This document shows positions 32,801 through 43,400 of a stretch of DNA of 64,000 bases, one piece after another. A program made the translations under genes and the position numbers. The stretch comes from Armillaria gallica. Taxonomy: Eukaryota; Basidiomycota; Agaricomycetes; Agaricales; Physalacriaceae. Location: contig JBANDB010000011.1 in assembly GCA_037576215.1 (NCBI GenBank), positions 2,542,001-2,606,000 of the forward strand. Direction: 5' to 3'. The notes beneath the pieces were generated by a model. It searched no databases, was not told where the DNA came from, and saw only the letters and a list, made by a program, of their open reading frames with translations. The stretch's first letter is position 1, and each line of letters begins with the position of its first letter.

Positions 32801-35800
32801 ATGGCACCAATGACGCGATCACATCCCGACGACGCTGGGCAACCAGACGCGAACTTACCGAACAGTGGAGGATCGTCATCACGAGGAAGGGAGGAAGCAC
32901 CGGGGCCTAGGATCATCCAGGCCGCGAGACGACCAGAAGCACCTGCCTCGACAAACACGACCGGTGGGATGTCGTTTACTGTGAAGCAGGCCGCTGATCA
33001 CGAACGAATTTTCGATGGACGAGTGGTGAACCTCGACGACGGGAACGGAAGCGACCGCGATGGCTCATATTCGTTGGAGGATCTCGACCTGGAGAACACT
33101 AGCCAGCACGCTACAGGGATGAACACGAAGCGGAATGTTTTCCCCTCACCCCAACCCATCCCTAACCGTCGCGCCGACCATTCCCCAGAAGATTTGCCAC
33201 CACTTACATCATCTTCTTTGATTGGGGAAGGCTATGTCCCCATAGAAGAATTCCGACCCAATGCAGCGTTCGGCAGCATACGTTCTTCCCCATCAGTAAG
33301 GAAGAATCCGATACCGGCGGAGGAATCTTGGCGCCGTCATCCCCCGGTGGCTGGAGCACCAGACATACCTCCCCCACCATCGGCATCCAACCAACCGGTT
33401 CCAGCGGTTGAAGTACCAGCGAGGGATAGGAAGGTGTCCGGGTCTAGCCCACCATCCACGGTGGAGGACCTAGTGGACGACTACGACTACGCGTCGCCCG
33501 CATCATCGACCATGTCGAAGCAAGACGAGGATGAAGAAGAACGGGCGTCAGTCCGTGCCCTCCTGAACGAATTCCTGGCTGACGAACAACGAGTGAAGGA
33601 ATCCATGAGGGAGCAACTGAAATCACTCACGATGCCGCAAAGGATTATGGCACAAGAAATGGCGCACATCCGCACGGCGGGAGTATTCACGCGCCTAGGC
33701 TTCATAGATGTTAGTACAAAATCAGATGAGTATATTCGGCAATATAATGCAGAACTGATTACGTTGATTATGGGAAGAGAGATTCACGCACAACATGTCG
33801 AAGATCTACATGGGGACGAGGCCATAACCGGCACGCCCTCACCGCTTTCATCTTTCAAACGGCAACAGGAGATCATCGCAAGACGGATGGGGAATAAGCC
33901 CCCTACGGCCGCAACGGAGCAGCGTTTGGATGAGGATATCCCCTTGCCCGAGAAAAAGAAGAAGACAGTAAAAATTGAAACCATCGACGACCATCCCGAT
34001 AACAACATGAGGGAGGGACGTCAGAGACCATCGACAGCACCCACGCAATCACCATCTACCGATGTCGAGGAACTTAGGAATCGGGTGACTCTACAACGAA
34101 TAAGGCTAAGCCAGATGCGCGATGGCATGCAGCCGACGGTCGAAGATCAAGGGATAATATTCGATGACAACAATAACGCATGGCTTCGACCGGAACATAT
34201 GGAGAAGCCATACGCTCCGCAAGGGGAGCGCAGAAGCACCCGTAATAAGAACGACGATGATGATCGCGATAATAGGCGCGATAACAGACGAACAAGGGAC
34301 AGCAACCCGCCTAATGACCCTAATGGTGATGATGACCCAGGCGATGAGGGGGATGGCAAGTTTCGGCGCGACCCATTCACCCCGAGATTGGGTAGCAGGG
34401 AAGTATCTGCGACCCCCCCCGCGAGATCAATCGAAGCAAAGGCACGATACACAGAGCGTAAATGCCAGCAGATAATAGATTTTGTGCGCCGTAACTTGGG
34501 TACGAAGTTGACCATACCAGATGGACTCAAGGGAGCACGCCTTGACGTCAAGTCGATGAAGAAGTACGATGGTACTCCCTCCCGAGAAACGTATTGGGAA
34601 TGGCTACGCAGCCTGGTATTCGCTTATAGAGCATCCCAGATGGGAGGACCTGACCGGGACGAGGAACGAGTATTAATATTAGATTCACTTCTGGAGGGCA
34701 AGGCAAAATCTTGGTTCCAGTTACGATTGGAACGGACGGATAGGTTTGCTCCCACGTTCCTGGAGGCCCTGATCGAATTATACACACGATTCATACATGA
34801 ATCGGCACTACAGGATGCCAGGAAGGCGTTCCAACGAGCGCGGTGGGACAGTAGCGATGAGACTGTCCAGGGCTGGCAAGACACTATACAACAATTGGTT
34901 GATGAAATGGACGTGGCTCCGGACGAGTACACAGTGCGAGACAAATTCCTGGGGGGCCTCCCAGAGTCAATACGATCCCGAGTATTCGCTGATAAGCTAT
35001 CAGTGGAATACAATACCCTTGAGGAACTCGTCGCCGGAGCTCTCGACGCCGAACACGCGATACGATCTGAGCGCCGCTTCTCTAAATCCGCACAACGAGC
35101 ACCTTCAGGAAATGAAGGGGGAGAAGCTAGACGAACCAAGACGTTCGTCCGTACGTATGATAAGGTCGCAGCGGTACCGGCCACGAACGAGAGACGTGCA
35201 CCATTCGCCAAGACTGCAAATCTGCAGGGCGCGAAGGACAAGCGAGACACAGGTAACGGGGAGAAGGGACTCAACCCTCGGAATGACCGGAATGGTAATA
35301 CGAGGGCGGGAGATAAGCCAAGACCAGATAAGCCGATAGCTGAACGAGTACGTTTATGCTTCCACTGTGGTCAACCGGGACATATAGCGTCAAATCCAGA
35401 ATGCCCGGAGAACGGGAAGAAACCGTCATACGCACAGATACGCGCAGCACACACCATAATATTGGATGCGATGTCGGAGGCAGTAGGTGCTGAGGAGCAC
35501 CCGGGTGCATCCAGCAGCGAAGAGGATGCCGGACAGCACTCACACGAAGATGACTGTGGATTCGATAACGTCGAGTTCGAAATATACGACGCTGGATCTG
35601 ACGACGAAAATAGCAGTACCGACGATCGAATGAACTATATTGGCAGCGCGATCGATACCGACTCCGAAAATGGAGGGGACGAAACAGACCTCGCCGGGGA
35701 ATCTGGAGATGAGGTAGTATATGGCAACCCAATGGCAGAACGAGAAGAGAAGATGGAGACGGTACCGTTGTTTGAGTTTAGCGGGTTGCTTCCTGACGTG

Positions 35801-36400
35801 GTCTACAAATCAAACATGGAAGTCAGGATGTCTCCTGATAGGCCCGAGAGGCCGTCCCCCATCATATTGAACGCGATGACTGAGGCAGGGACAACAGTTC
35901 CGCAATCAGGCCGGGTCAAGCTGAGGATTCAGAATGTGACTCATGATCGTCCTACGCCGGAAGACAAACGATGCCTCGTTACAATGCTCCAAGTAAACGG
36001 CCTCGACGCGGTGACTCTCTGGGACAGTGGGAGTACATCAACTGCAATGTCCCCTGCGTTCGCAGATATATCGAAGGCACTAGTTCATAGGCTACGGCAA
36101 CCAGTGACTCTGCAACTAGGCACGGTCGGGAGCCGAGCGAGAATAAATTTTGGTACGACGTCGACTATAACATCGCGAGGATACTCCGGCCCGGAGTATT
36201 TTGACGTGGTAAACATTGACAAATACGACATTATAGTTGGCACACCGTTCATGCACCGCAACAAGGTGTTACTAGATTTCGATAATAAATGTGTAGTGGT
36301 AAACGGGGAACGGGTACCGGGTAAGGTACTCGATGGTGAGGCAGCTGATAAGATAGCTCGTCGACATCGCATGCGCAAGCCGGATGGTCAAGGCAATTGA
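32801..36400 (+). CDS. Retrotransposon Gag-protease polyprotein (ORF1)
   Basis: 1199 codons. The first 550 residues are acidic and disordered. A Ty3-type Gag capsid region spans about residues 585-760 (YWEWLRSLVFAYRA, LLEGKAKSWFQLRLER, FLGGLPESIRSRVF). A zinc knuckle CFHCGQPGHIASNPEC sits near residue 853, spaced CX2CX4HX6C, two longer than the usual X4. An aspartic protease follows, with LWDSGSTSTAM near residue 1074 and the flap/C-terminal block DIIVGTPFM. It assembles particles and processes the polyprotein. The stop is UGA followed by CUA, and the next ORF is in the same frame. Confidence 0.92.
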   Translation: MAPMTRSHPDDAGQPDANLPNSGGSSSRGREEAPGPRIIQAARRPEAPASTNTTGGMSFTVKQAADHERIFDGRVVNLDDGNGSDRDGSYSLEDLDLENTSQHATGMNTKRNVFPSPQPIPNRRADHSPEDLPPLTSSSLIGEGYVPIEEFRPNAAFGSIRSSPSVRKNPIPAEESWRRHPPVAGAPDIPPPPSASNQPVPAVEVPARDRKVSGSSPPSTVEDLVDDYDYASPASSTMSKQDEDEEERASVRALLNEFLADEQRVKESMREQLKSLTMPQRIMAQEMAHIRTAGVFTRLGFIDVSTKSDEYIRQYNAELITLIMGREIHAQHVEDLHGDEAITGTPSPLSSFKRQQEIIARRMGNKPPTAATEQRLDEDIPLPEKKKKTVKIETIDDHPDNNMREGRQRPSTAPTQSPSTDVEELRNRVTLQRIRLSQMRDGMQPTVEDQGIIFDDNNNAWLRPEHMEKPYAPQGERRSTRNKNDDDDRDNRRDNRRTRDSNPPNDPNGDDDPGDEGDGKFRRDPFTPRLGSREVSATPPARSIEAKARYTERKCQQIIDFVRRNLGTKLTIPDGLKGARLDVKSMKKYDGTPSRETYWEWLRSLVFAYRASQMGGPDRDEERVLILDSLLEGKAKSWFQLRLERTDRFAPTFLEALIELYTRFIHESALQDARKAFQRARWDSSDETVQGWQDTIQQLVDEMDVAPDEYTVRDKFLGGLPESIRSRVFADKLSVEYNTLEELVAGALDAEHAIRSERRFSKSAQRAPSGNEGGEARRTKTFVRTYDKVAAVPATNERRAPFAKTANLQGAKDKRDTGNGEKGLNPRNDRNGNTRAGDKPRPDKPIAERVRLCFHCGQPGHIASNPECPENGKKPSYAQIRAAHTIILDAMSEAVGAEEHPGASSSEEDAGQHSHEDDCGFDNVEFEIYDAGSDDENSSTDDRMNYIGSAIDTDSENGGDETDLAGESGDEVVYGNPMAEREEKMETVPLFEFSGLLPDVVYKSNMEVRMSPDRPERPSPIILNAMTEAGTTVPQSGRVKLRIQNVTHDRPTPEDKRCLVTMLQVNGLDAVTLWDSGSTSTAMSPAFADISKALVHRLRQPVTLQLGTVGSRARINFGTTSTITSRGYSGPEYFDVVNIDKYDIIVGTPFMHRNKVLLDFDNKCVVVNGERVPGKVLDGEAADKIARRHRMRKPDGQGN

Positions 36401-36412
36401 CTACATGGGCGC

Positions 36413-38059
36413 GTGATGATAGAAGACGTGGTCGACGACGACGAGGAACACGCGGGTCTACCGCGGAGAGATACACCTGGTGATACCGATGACGCGGAGT
36501 CACCTAGTAATGTACGCACCGAGGAAACGATGCACCCCATGCCGGAATATGCAAATCAGCAAGGACCTACACCACCGTGCCATGAAAGGTACTGTCAACC
36601 AACATCCTCACGAGTGCGGATGGAGGATCTTGTTACGGACGATATGGATGAAGAGCACCATAGGGAATTCCATGACGTCGAACATGAAGAGAAAGAATAT
36701 AACACGGCTCAACCCCGTAGACGGTTCTGGGATAGACCAGTCACCCCGGTCCATATGGCATGGCCGGGGGACGCCAGAATGCCAGTCGAATGGAACATGA
36801 TGATCAACGACACCAGAGGTATGGTAGTCACGGATATCACGGGGGAGAGGAAGTCCAGGAACACTAGTAATCATGCAACGAGGGACGATGAGAGTGTTGT
36901 AAGCTCACTGGGACCGTTCGAATTCACCAGGTCACGGTATCCTAACCGGACAACGCGGGAGACGTTGAAACAGCGAGTACGCGTAGAGCCGGAAATAGGA
37001 TCTGACGAGACGTTGGATCGACTGGCAAAGATGCAAGAATTGAACGAGGACCGTAATCACCGTCGGGAAAACGACCATCGAGCGGAACCTAAGCCATGGA
37101 AGGGCAAAGGAAGGATGACTTATAGCGAGGAGGATATACCTTCGCTAAGACAAGGATGGTATGATGAATTCGAAAGCCTATTACAGGGAGTTCCCGAGGA
37201 GATGCCGCCTTTCCGAGCAGTCAATCACGAGATCCCGTTGATTGACCCGGATAAACGATACCACTACCATCTGCCTAGATGCCCTAATTCGCTGAAATTG
37301 GAATTTAGTGAGAAGGTTGATAAGTACACAAGGGCTGGATGGTGGACGCTCACCTCCGCCAACCAGGCAGCACCAATGTTATGTCTTCCGAAGAAGGACC
37401 GACACTTACGAACCGTCGTCGACTGCCGCCAACGGAATGAAAATACAGTGAAGGACGTTACGCCTATGCCCGATCAGGAGAGTATACGGGAGGACGTTGC
37501 CCGTGGAAAATATCGATCGAAGATAGATTTATCTGACGCATACGAGCAAGTCAGAATAGTGTCTGATGATATATGGAAGACTGCATTTGCAACCATACGG
37601 GGGACTTATACTAGTGCGGTGATGCAGCAGGGAGACTGTAATGCCCCCGCAACATTCCAAAGACTTATGACATCCATATTCCAGGATGTGATAGGTACAT
37701 TCATGCACGTCTACATAGACGATATTTTTGTGTTTTCAGATTCGATAGAGGAGCATCAAGCACACCTTCGCATAATATTCGAACGACTGAAGGAGCAGAC
37801 ACTGTACCTGAAGTGGAAAAAGTGCGAACTATACGCGCGACGTGTCGAGTGCTTGGGATACATAATTGACGACGATGGGCTGCACGCCGATGAGGACAAG
37901 TTGACGCGAATTATGGAATGGAGAACTCCACGCTCATACTTGGACATACAGCGGTTTGTTGGACTGGTCCAGTACCTCTCGCTGTTCTTGCCAGATATCA
38001 CGGCTTATACGGGACCGCTGCTGGCCATCACGCAGAACGGGAACGCATTTAACTGGTGA
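36413..38059 (+). CDS. Retrotransposon reverse transcriptase ORF (ORF2)
   Basis: 548 codons, in the same reading frame as ORF1. The first 250 residues are a poorly conserved linker. RT blocks follow: MLCLPKKDRHLRTVVDCRQ, SKIDLSDAYEQVRI, TYTSAVMQQGDCNAPATFQ, catalytic VYIDDIFVF (YIDD, near residue 434), LGYIIDDDGLHAD and FVGLVQYL. A UGA at 38057-38059 ends it where related elements continue into RNase H (after ...FNW). Either this stop is read through or the element carries one nonsense change. Confidence 0.92.
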   Translation: MMIEDVVDDDEEHAGLPRRDTPGDTDDAESPSNVRTEETMHPMPEYANQQGPTPPCHERYCQPTSSRVRMEDLVTDDMDEEHHREFHDVEHEEKEYNTAQPRRRFWDRPVTPVHMAWPGDARMPVEWNMMINDTRGMVVTDITGERKSRNTSNHATRDDESVVSSLGPFEFTRSRYPNRTTRETLKQRVRVEPEIGSDETLDRLAKMQELNEDRNHRRENDHRAEPKPWKGKGRMTYSEEDIPSLRQGWYDEFESLLQGVPEEMPPFRAVNHEIPLIDPDKRYHYHLPRCPNSLKLEFSEKVDKYTRAGWWTLTSANQAAPMLCLPKKDRHLRTVVDCRQRNENTVKDVTPMPDQESIREDVARGKYRSKIDLSDAYEQVRIVSDDIWKTAFATIRGTYTSAVMQQGDCNAPATFQRLMTSIFQDVIGTFMHVYIDDIFVFSDSIEEHQAHLRIIFERLKEQTLYLKWKKCELYARRVECLGYIIDDDGLHADEDKLTRIMEWRTPRSYLDIQRFVGLVQYLSLFLPDITAYTGPLLAITQNGNAFNW

Positions 38060-38083
38060 CCGATACATCAGAGATGTTTTGAT

Positions 38084-40426
38084 ATGATCAAGGTTGTGTG
38101 TAACAAGACCCCCATCTTGCGCCCCATCGATCCAAGGAAGGACGAACCAATATGGATAGTGTGTGATGCATCCAAGTCGGGTGTGGGCGCAATGTATGGA
38201 CAGGGTACCAGTTGGCAGGACTGCCGCCCGGCGGGATTCATGTCGAAGAAGTTTACGTGCGCACAACACAACTACAGAGTGCATGAACTGGAAACATTAG
38301 CGATCTTGGAGGCGCTAATGAAATGGGAAGATAAGTTGATCGGATACAGGGTACACGTTATCACGGATCACAAGGCCCTTGAATTCTTCAAGACCCAAGT
38401 CCACCTTACGGGCCGCCAGATGCGGTGGATGGATTATTTGTCAAGATTCGATTTCGATATTACATACATTAAGGGCGAGAACAACAAGGTGGCGGACTGT
38501 CTCTCTCGATATTACGAAGGGGACCAAGCCGACGACATGCATAGAGCGCAAGAATATGTTCGCGCGGATGCTCGCATCGACCCGACAGGGGAGGACCTTC
38601 CTCCAGATCGGTTCAGGGAAGTCGCAGAGAATGTGATTGAAATACGCGCGATGCAGGAGGACAGTAGACGCCATTCGCGACGCCTGCAAGAGAAGATGGA
38701 GATGCGGGATGTCGAGGCTGAGGAAATGAGAGACACAGAGATACCCCACCTGGAGCCAGTGGCGTCCCCGACACCTGAACATGACGCCACGAACGAGGGC
38801 ATGACACTGGGGGAGATGTTGGACGGCGGGCCATGCATGACAGCCGTGGTACTGGCTGACGACGGATTCCTAGACAGCGTACGAGCCGGATACGCGAACG
38901 ATGCCTTGTTCAAACTAGTGATTGCGTCACCCACGGAGTACAAGCAGTTCACTATGCGCGATGGGCTTGTCTTCACGAGTAACCGTAGTGACGTCGAGGT
39001 ACTCTGCGTGCCACGATGGAGGCATGGGGAACAATCTCTACAAGGAATTATCCTTGATCAGGCTCACCGTGCGTTGGGCCATTATGGGTTTCAACGTACC
39101 TCGGAGTACACACGACGTTGGTACTGGTGGCCGCGTATGGTGACGGACGCGAAAGAATTCTGCAGAACGTGTGGTGAATGTCAGCAATGTAAGGGGAACA
39201 CGACGCAGCCAAGCGGAAAGTTACATTCACTTCCAATACCCACGAAACCGTGGGATTCGATTGGGATGGACTTCATAGGGCCATTCCCTGAAGTTACGAC
39301 GGATGACGGTCGTAGGGTGAATTATCTGTGGGTAGTGGTGTGCCGGATGACCAGCATGGTGCATCTCATCGCAGTCCACACCACGATGTCAGCTCGACAA
39401 CTGTCAGTGATTTATATGAGAGAAATCGTACGACTACACGGACTCCCAAGCTCGATCGTGAGCGACAGGGACCCGAAATTTACGTCCAAATGGTGGCGTG
39501 AGCTACACCGTATACTGGGTGCGAAGCTCCTGATGTCGACGTCTTTTCATCCCCAGACGGACGGCTTGACAGAGAGAACGAATAGGTCCATTGGGCAGAT
39601 TTTTCGTGCGGGGCTCCGACCTGACCAGAAAGATTGGTTTGGTAAGATGGACATGACCGAGTTTGCTATAAACGCTAGCATTAGCGATACGACAAAATAC
39701 GCGCCGTTTGAGGTGAACGGTGGATACCTACCTTCGATGCTACGAGAGGTACGAAGCTCCACTGTAACCGCACCAGGAATACAGGCATTCGCACAGAGTG
39801 CGTTGTGTAATCTTGCCGATGCACACGATGCTATCATCGAGAGTCGGGTCTTTCAGACCCACCAGGCAAACAAGAAACGACGCGACGAGCCGAGGTTGTC
39901 GGAGGGAGATCTGGTTTACCTATCGACGAAAAATCTGAACATGCCGAAAGGACGTGCGAGGAAGTTATGTCCCAAGTTCGTGGGACCCTATAGGATAAAA
40001 CAGGCTATGCCGGAATCCTCGAACTATACGTTGGAACTCCCAGCTGCGCTACTGGCGCGTCGAATCCACCCCAACTTTCACGTCAGCCTGCTCCGACCGT
40101 ATCATGCGAACAACGACATGTTGTTCCCAAATAGGGCTCACCCTGAACCGTACGATTTCGGCACCCCAGACGGCGCCGAATGGTTCGTCGATGAAATAAT
40201 TGGCCACCGAAGGAACGGAAGAGCCCTCGAGTTTGAGGTACGTTGGAGTCTTGGTGACACGACCTGGGAACCAATGGAGAATTGCAAGGATCTGGCGGCG
40301 CTGGATCAGTATTTGGAAGTGATGGGAGTGCAATCACCCAGGCAACTTCCAAATCGTTCCGAAGAATCCAGGCCCCACATGACTAGAGGCGCACGGGGCC
40401 ACCGTGTCAGCGAACGAGCAACTTAG
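38084..40426 (+). CDS. Retrotransposon RNase H-integrase-chromodomain ORF (ORF3)
   Basis: 780 codons from the first ATG; the frame is open from 38060 and identical to ORF1 and ORF2. RNase H: IWIVCDASKSGVGAM, ETLAILEALMKWE, ITDHKALEFF, NNKVADCLSR. Integrase: an HHCC zinc-binding region (HRALGHYGF ... CRTCGECQQC), core GMDFIGPFPE, SDRDPKFTSKWW and HPQTDGLTERTNR (the D, D and E residues). The C-terminus carries a GPY-like region (CPKFVGPYRIKQ) and a chromodomain (WFVDEIIGHRR, FEVRWSLGDTTWEPMENC), which in related elements steers insertion into particular chromatin. Confidence 0.93.
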   Translation: MIKVVCNKTPILRPIDPRKDEPIWIVCDASKSGVGAMYGQGTSWQDCRPAGFMSKKFTCAQHNYRVHELETLAILEALMKWEDKLIGYRVHVITDHKALEFFKTQVHLTGRQMRWMDYLSRFDFDITYIKGENNKVADCLSRYYEGDQADDMHRAQEYVRADARIDPTGEDLPPDRFREVAENVIEIRAMQEDSRRHSRRLQEKMEMRDVEAEEMRDTEIPHLEPVASPTPEHDATNEGMTLGEMLDGGPCMTAVVLADDGFLDSVRAGYANDALFKLVIASPTEYKQFTMRDGLVFTSNRSDVEVLCVPRWRHGEQSLQGIILDQAHRALGHYGFQRTSEYTRRWYWWPRMVTDAKEFCRTCGECQQCKGNTTQPSGKLHSLPIPTKPWDSIGMDFIGPFPEVTTDDGRRVNYLWVVVCRMTSMVHLIAVHTTMSARQLSVIYMREIVRLHGLPSSIVSDRDPKFTSKWWRELHRILGAKLLMSTSFHPQTDGLTERTNRSIGQIFRAGLRPDQKDWFGKMDMTEFAINASISDTTKYAPFEVNGGYLPSMLREVRSSTVTAPGIQAFAQSALCNLADAHDAIIESRVFQTHQANKKRRDEPRLSEGDLVYLSTKNLNMPKGRARKLCPKFVGPYRIKQAMPESSNYTLELPAALLARRIHPNFHVSLLRPYHANNDMLFPNRAHPEPYDFGTPDGAEWFVDEIIGHRRNGRALEFEVRWSLGDTTWEPMENCKDLAALDQYLEVMGVQSPRQLPNRSEESRPHMTRGARGHRVSERAT

Positions 40427-43400
40427 ATCGAAGCCACTACCTACAGGCGACCATGGCGGGGCGCATAAAACTATTTTCACTAGCGACGATCCCACTGTCG
40501 CCTCTTGCCTTCGTACTACGATGTCTAAAGCCTTGAAGTCTCTACTCTTGCTCGCCGTCGCCCTCGCTGGCGCGGACGCTACCAGTGACGACCCCAACTC
40601 GGGGAGCCAATGGCCAACTCAGCCATTTTGGTTCACGGGAGGCCCTCCCGCTAGCCGTACTCAAAATACCACGGCGAACCCGTTCGCATACGGGGGATAC
40701 CCTCCCACTCAAAATGCAGGACAACAAAATTGGCCGCCGCCTTACGCGTACCAGCAGTTTGGACCGCCTGCGCCGTTTGGATACGCCCCAGTCCATCCAC
40801 AGATGTTGTATGGCGGGTACCCACCGCCAAACCATCCCGTGCCAGGAATTGGCGCCATCGTGCCACCGTCTCAAGGTGAGAGTGATCATATGGCGGTAGA
40901 CTCGCCTACTCAACCCCGCGTGCCAGGTCTGGCACAACCTAGTTTGAATGAATCTTCAGCTGGCCCATCTCGTCTGCCCCAAAGCAACGGGACTTCAGTG
41001 AACGACACTCGTGATACGACACCACGCCCCATCGCGCCGAACCTGGCGCGCTCTCGTTGGCGGACTCCATCCGTAGAACGAGACGACCGTGATCGGATCC
41101 ATAGGACTAAAGACGACTCGCGGGCTCAACGTGACCGGAAGGGTAAAGGGAGAGCCTCGCGCCAGGAACTGGAGGATCAGCGTGAGCTGGACGACCTCAT
41201 TCGACGCCGAGAGGAGGCTCGAGAAGACGAACGGCGCATGGAACGCGCACGCGTCCGCGCGGAACGAGCGCCGATACCCCAGCATGTGATCGATATGCAG
41301 GCGCGAGACTTCGAGGAGCACCAGCCTGATTCTACGGCAAGTGCCTTGCGTGACCAGATCTCACGGAACGTGGACCTCACTCGCCGCTGCGAGGAGCTCG
41401 AGAAAATGCTGAGCAAACGCCAGCTCTCGCCGGACGGACGCTACAGCCAGTCAGCAAAACGGCAGCGAGACGCGCGGCCATACCAGTTTGAGACTCGCCG
41501 CCGTGTGGAGGCGGAGATGGATGAATACCTAGCTGAGGGCGAGGATTATCCCCTTCCACGCCGTCAGTGGCGCGAGAGGGGTCGAGGCGGGTTTTTGGGA
41601 CAACGGGGACGCGAATCATACCCGCCTAGTAGGGGGAGGGACGTCAGGCCGGATACCAGACCGGTGAAGCAACAAGCAGACGTCGTAACATTGGTACCGA
41701 CGCGCAACCAGCGCCTCCCCGAGGAGGACAAGCATGACGCCATGCTCGACTCCTACGATCAACGGAGATTCGGTGGGATCATACCTGATGAAAGGATATC
41801 GCTGGAGGAACGGATCGCAGACCTCTCCTCAGACCTGCCGGCCATGCCACTATCTAATGGGTCTTACCCCAATATCCCAAGGGCTAACCGATCGATCACT
41901 GATCTGATTGAAGGAGAGGGATCGAGTAGCGAGGCTGACGACGATGAAAAGCCCACGAACTCGATAGAACGAGCTCGCTTGTTTGTGGAACGGCGTAACC
42001 GCCGACTTCGCAACCCAGGTCGCCTACCGTTATGGCACCGAATTTTCAGACCGGAAGGTCGCCTCCTAGTCTCAAGTGAACGGGACAATTCCTTCCGTGG
42101 CATGTTTGGGCCCGGTTTCGCCTACGATCCCCGCACTAATACGATGTACGCTGACCGAGAGGCAGTCGATGCATCCCGCGCATTGACGGATGGAGTCATG
42201 GTGCCATCCCCACCTAACCAGGATCGTCGTCCCAACCCGAGAGGGTTCCCGATGAATATTCGCGAGGTTCAGGAGTCAATCAACCACATCCATACACGAC
42301 AGACAGGATGGCAGACGACATTGCGTCTGATATGTGAATTCCACCGCATTTCGGAATCCGTCATCATGCGGTACCGGGACCTCGCTATGCACGAAGTCCT
42401 TGAGCATTTCGAACGGGACGATCGGTTGACTGATCTGCAACGCGGCATGCCCCGCCCGTATTTCGTCCCGCTGGACCCACGATACCGACGTACGGGTAAC
42501 GGTTCGGTGGCTAATGGAGCTGGACTAGCCGCGCCAATTAATGGATCATTGGACGACTGGTGTCAATACGTGGCGCACCACTTTCGACCAGGGGGACTGA
42601 ACCCTACCGGAGGAATCATAATGGACATGTCATACCGCGTTAGCTACGCGAGTGTGTGGGGAATGGTCCTCCTTCGGTTCCTCCACCCTTCCAATGCGAA
42701 GAATTTTTACGCTCGCTACCTCGCAGGGATCATATTCCGCCCACGATACTACGTGGACTTCATCTGGCGCTGGAACCGGGACCGCACGGGAGAACTACCT
42801 ATATCCGTGGCTGCCGGGAGCCCAATTCTCCGGCGCATGGTGTACCATGGCGCGGGTGAGAACCTAGCAGAACTGGATGTCATTCGGCACCTCGCGTCGT
42901 GTGCTATTACCCAGGAGATGCTTGACAACGCATACCCCTGGGCGCTTGCCTGGATTGACCAGCACAACTCAGTCCATTTTCGGGACGTGAACAGGCAGTT
43001 GGAGCTCGAACGCCAGTCGCGTCTGATGCAGTACGGCACTCCAATGGTTGCGGACGCATTTCGTGGCTGGTGGTCGCCAGATATTGGTGACACTCATCGC
43101 ATTCGGGCGTTACTGTACTACGAGCGATACGAATACCAGCCTAACAGCCGTGTCCAGACTCAGGACAACCCATATTGGCTGCTCCGTGGCGAAGATGCAT
43201 CGTTCGCCTGGCTGAACGAGTTTCCACCGGTGATGCCCATCCCCAACCCTCGCATGAGTCCCGAACCCTTCGACGACGATGTACCCATGACACCCGACGC
43301 GGCGACGGTCCTTGATGAAAACACCGCTGAGCCCGCGCCTAACGGCGCTGACGATGAAGCTGATATGGCGGACGACGACTCCGTGGCCAAGGATGATGAA

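Noticed and set aside
34164..34551. Open frames on both strands inside the retrotransposon Gag
   Set aside because: Shadow frames of the long Gag ORF, caused by its GC-rich codon use.
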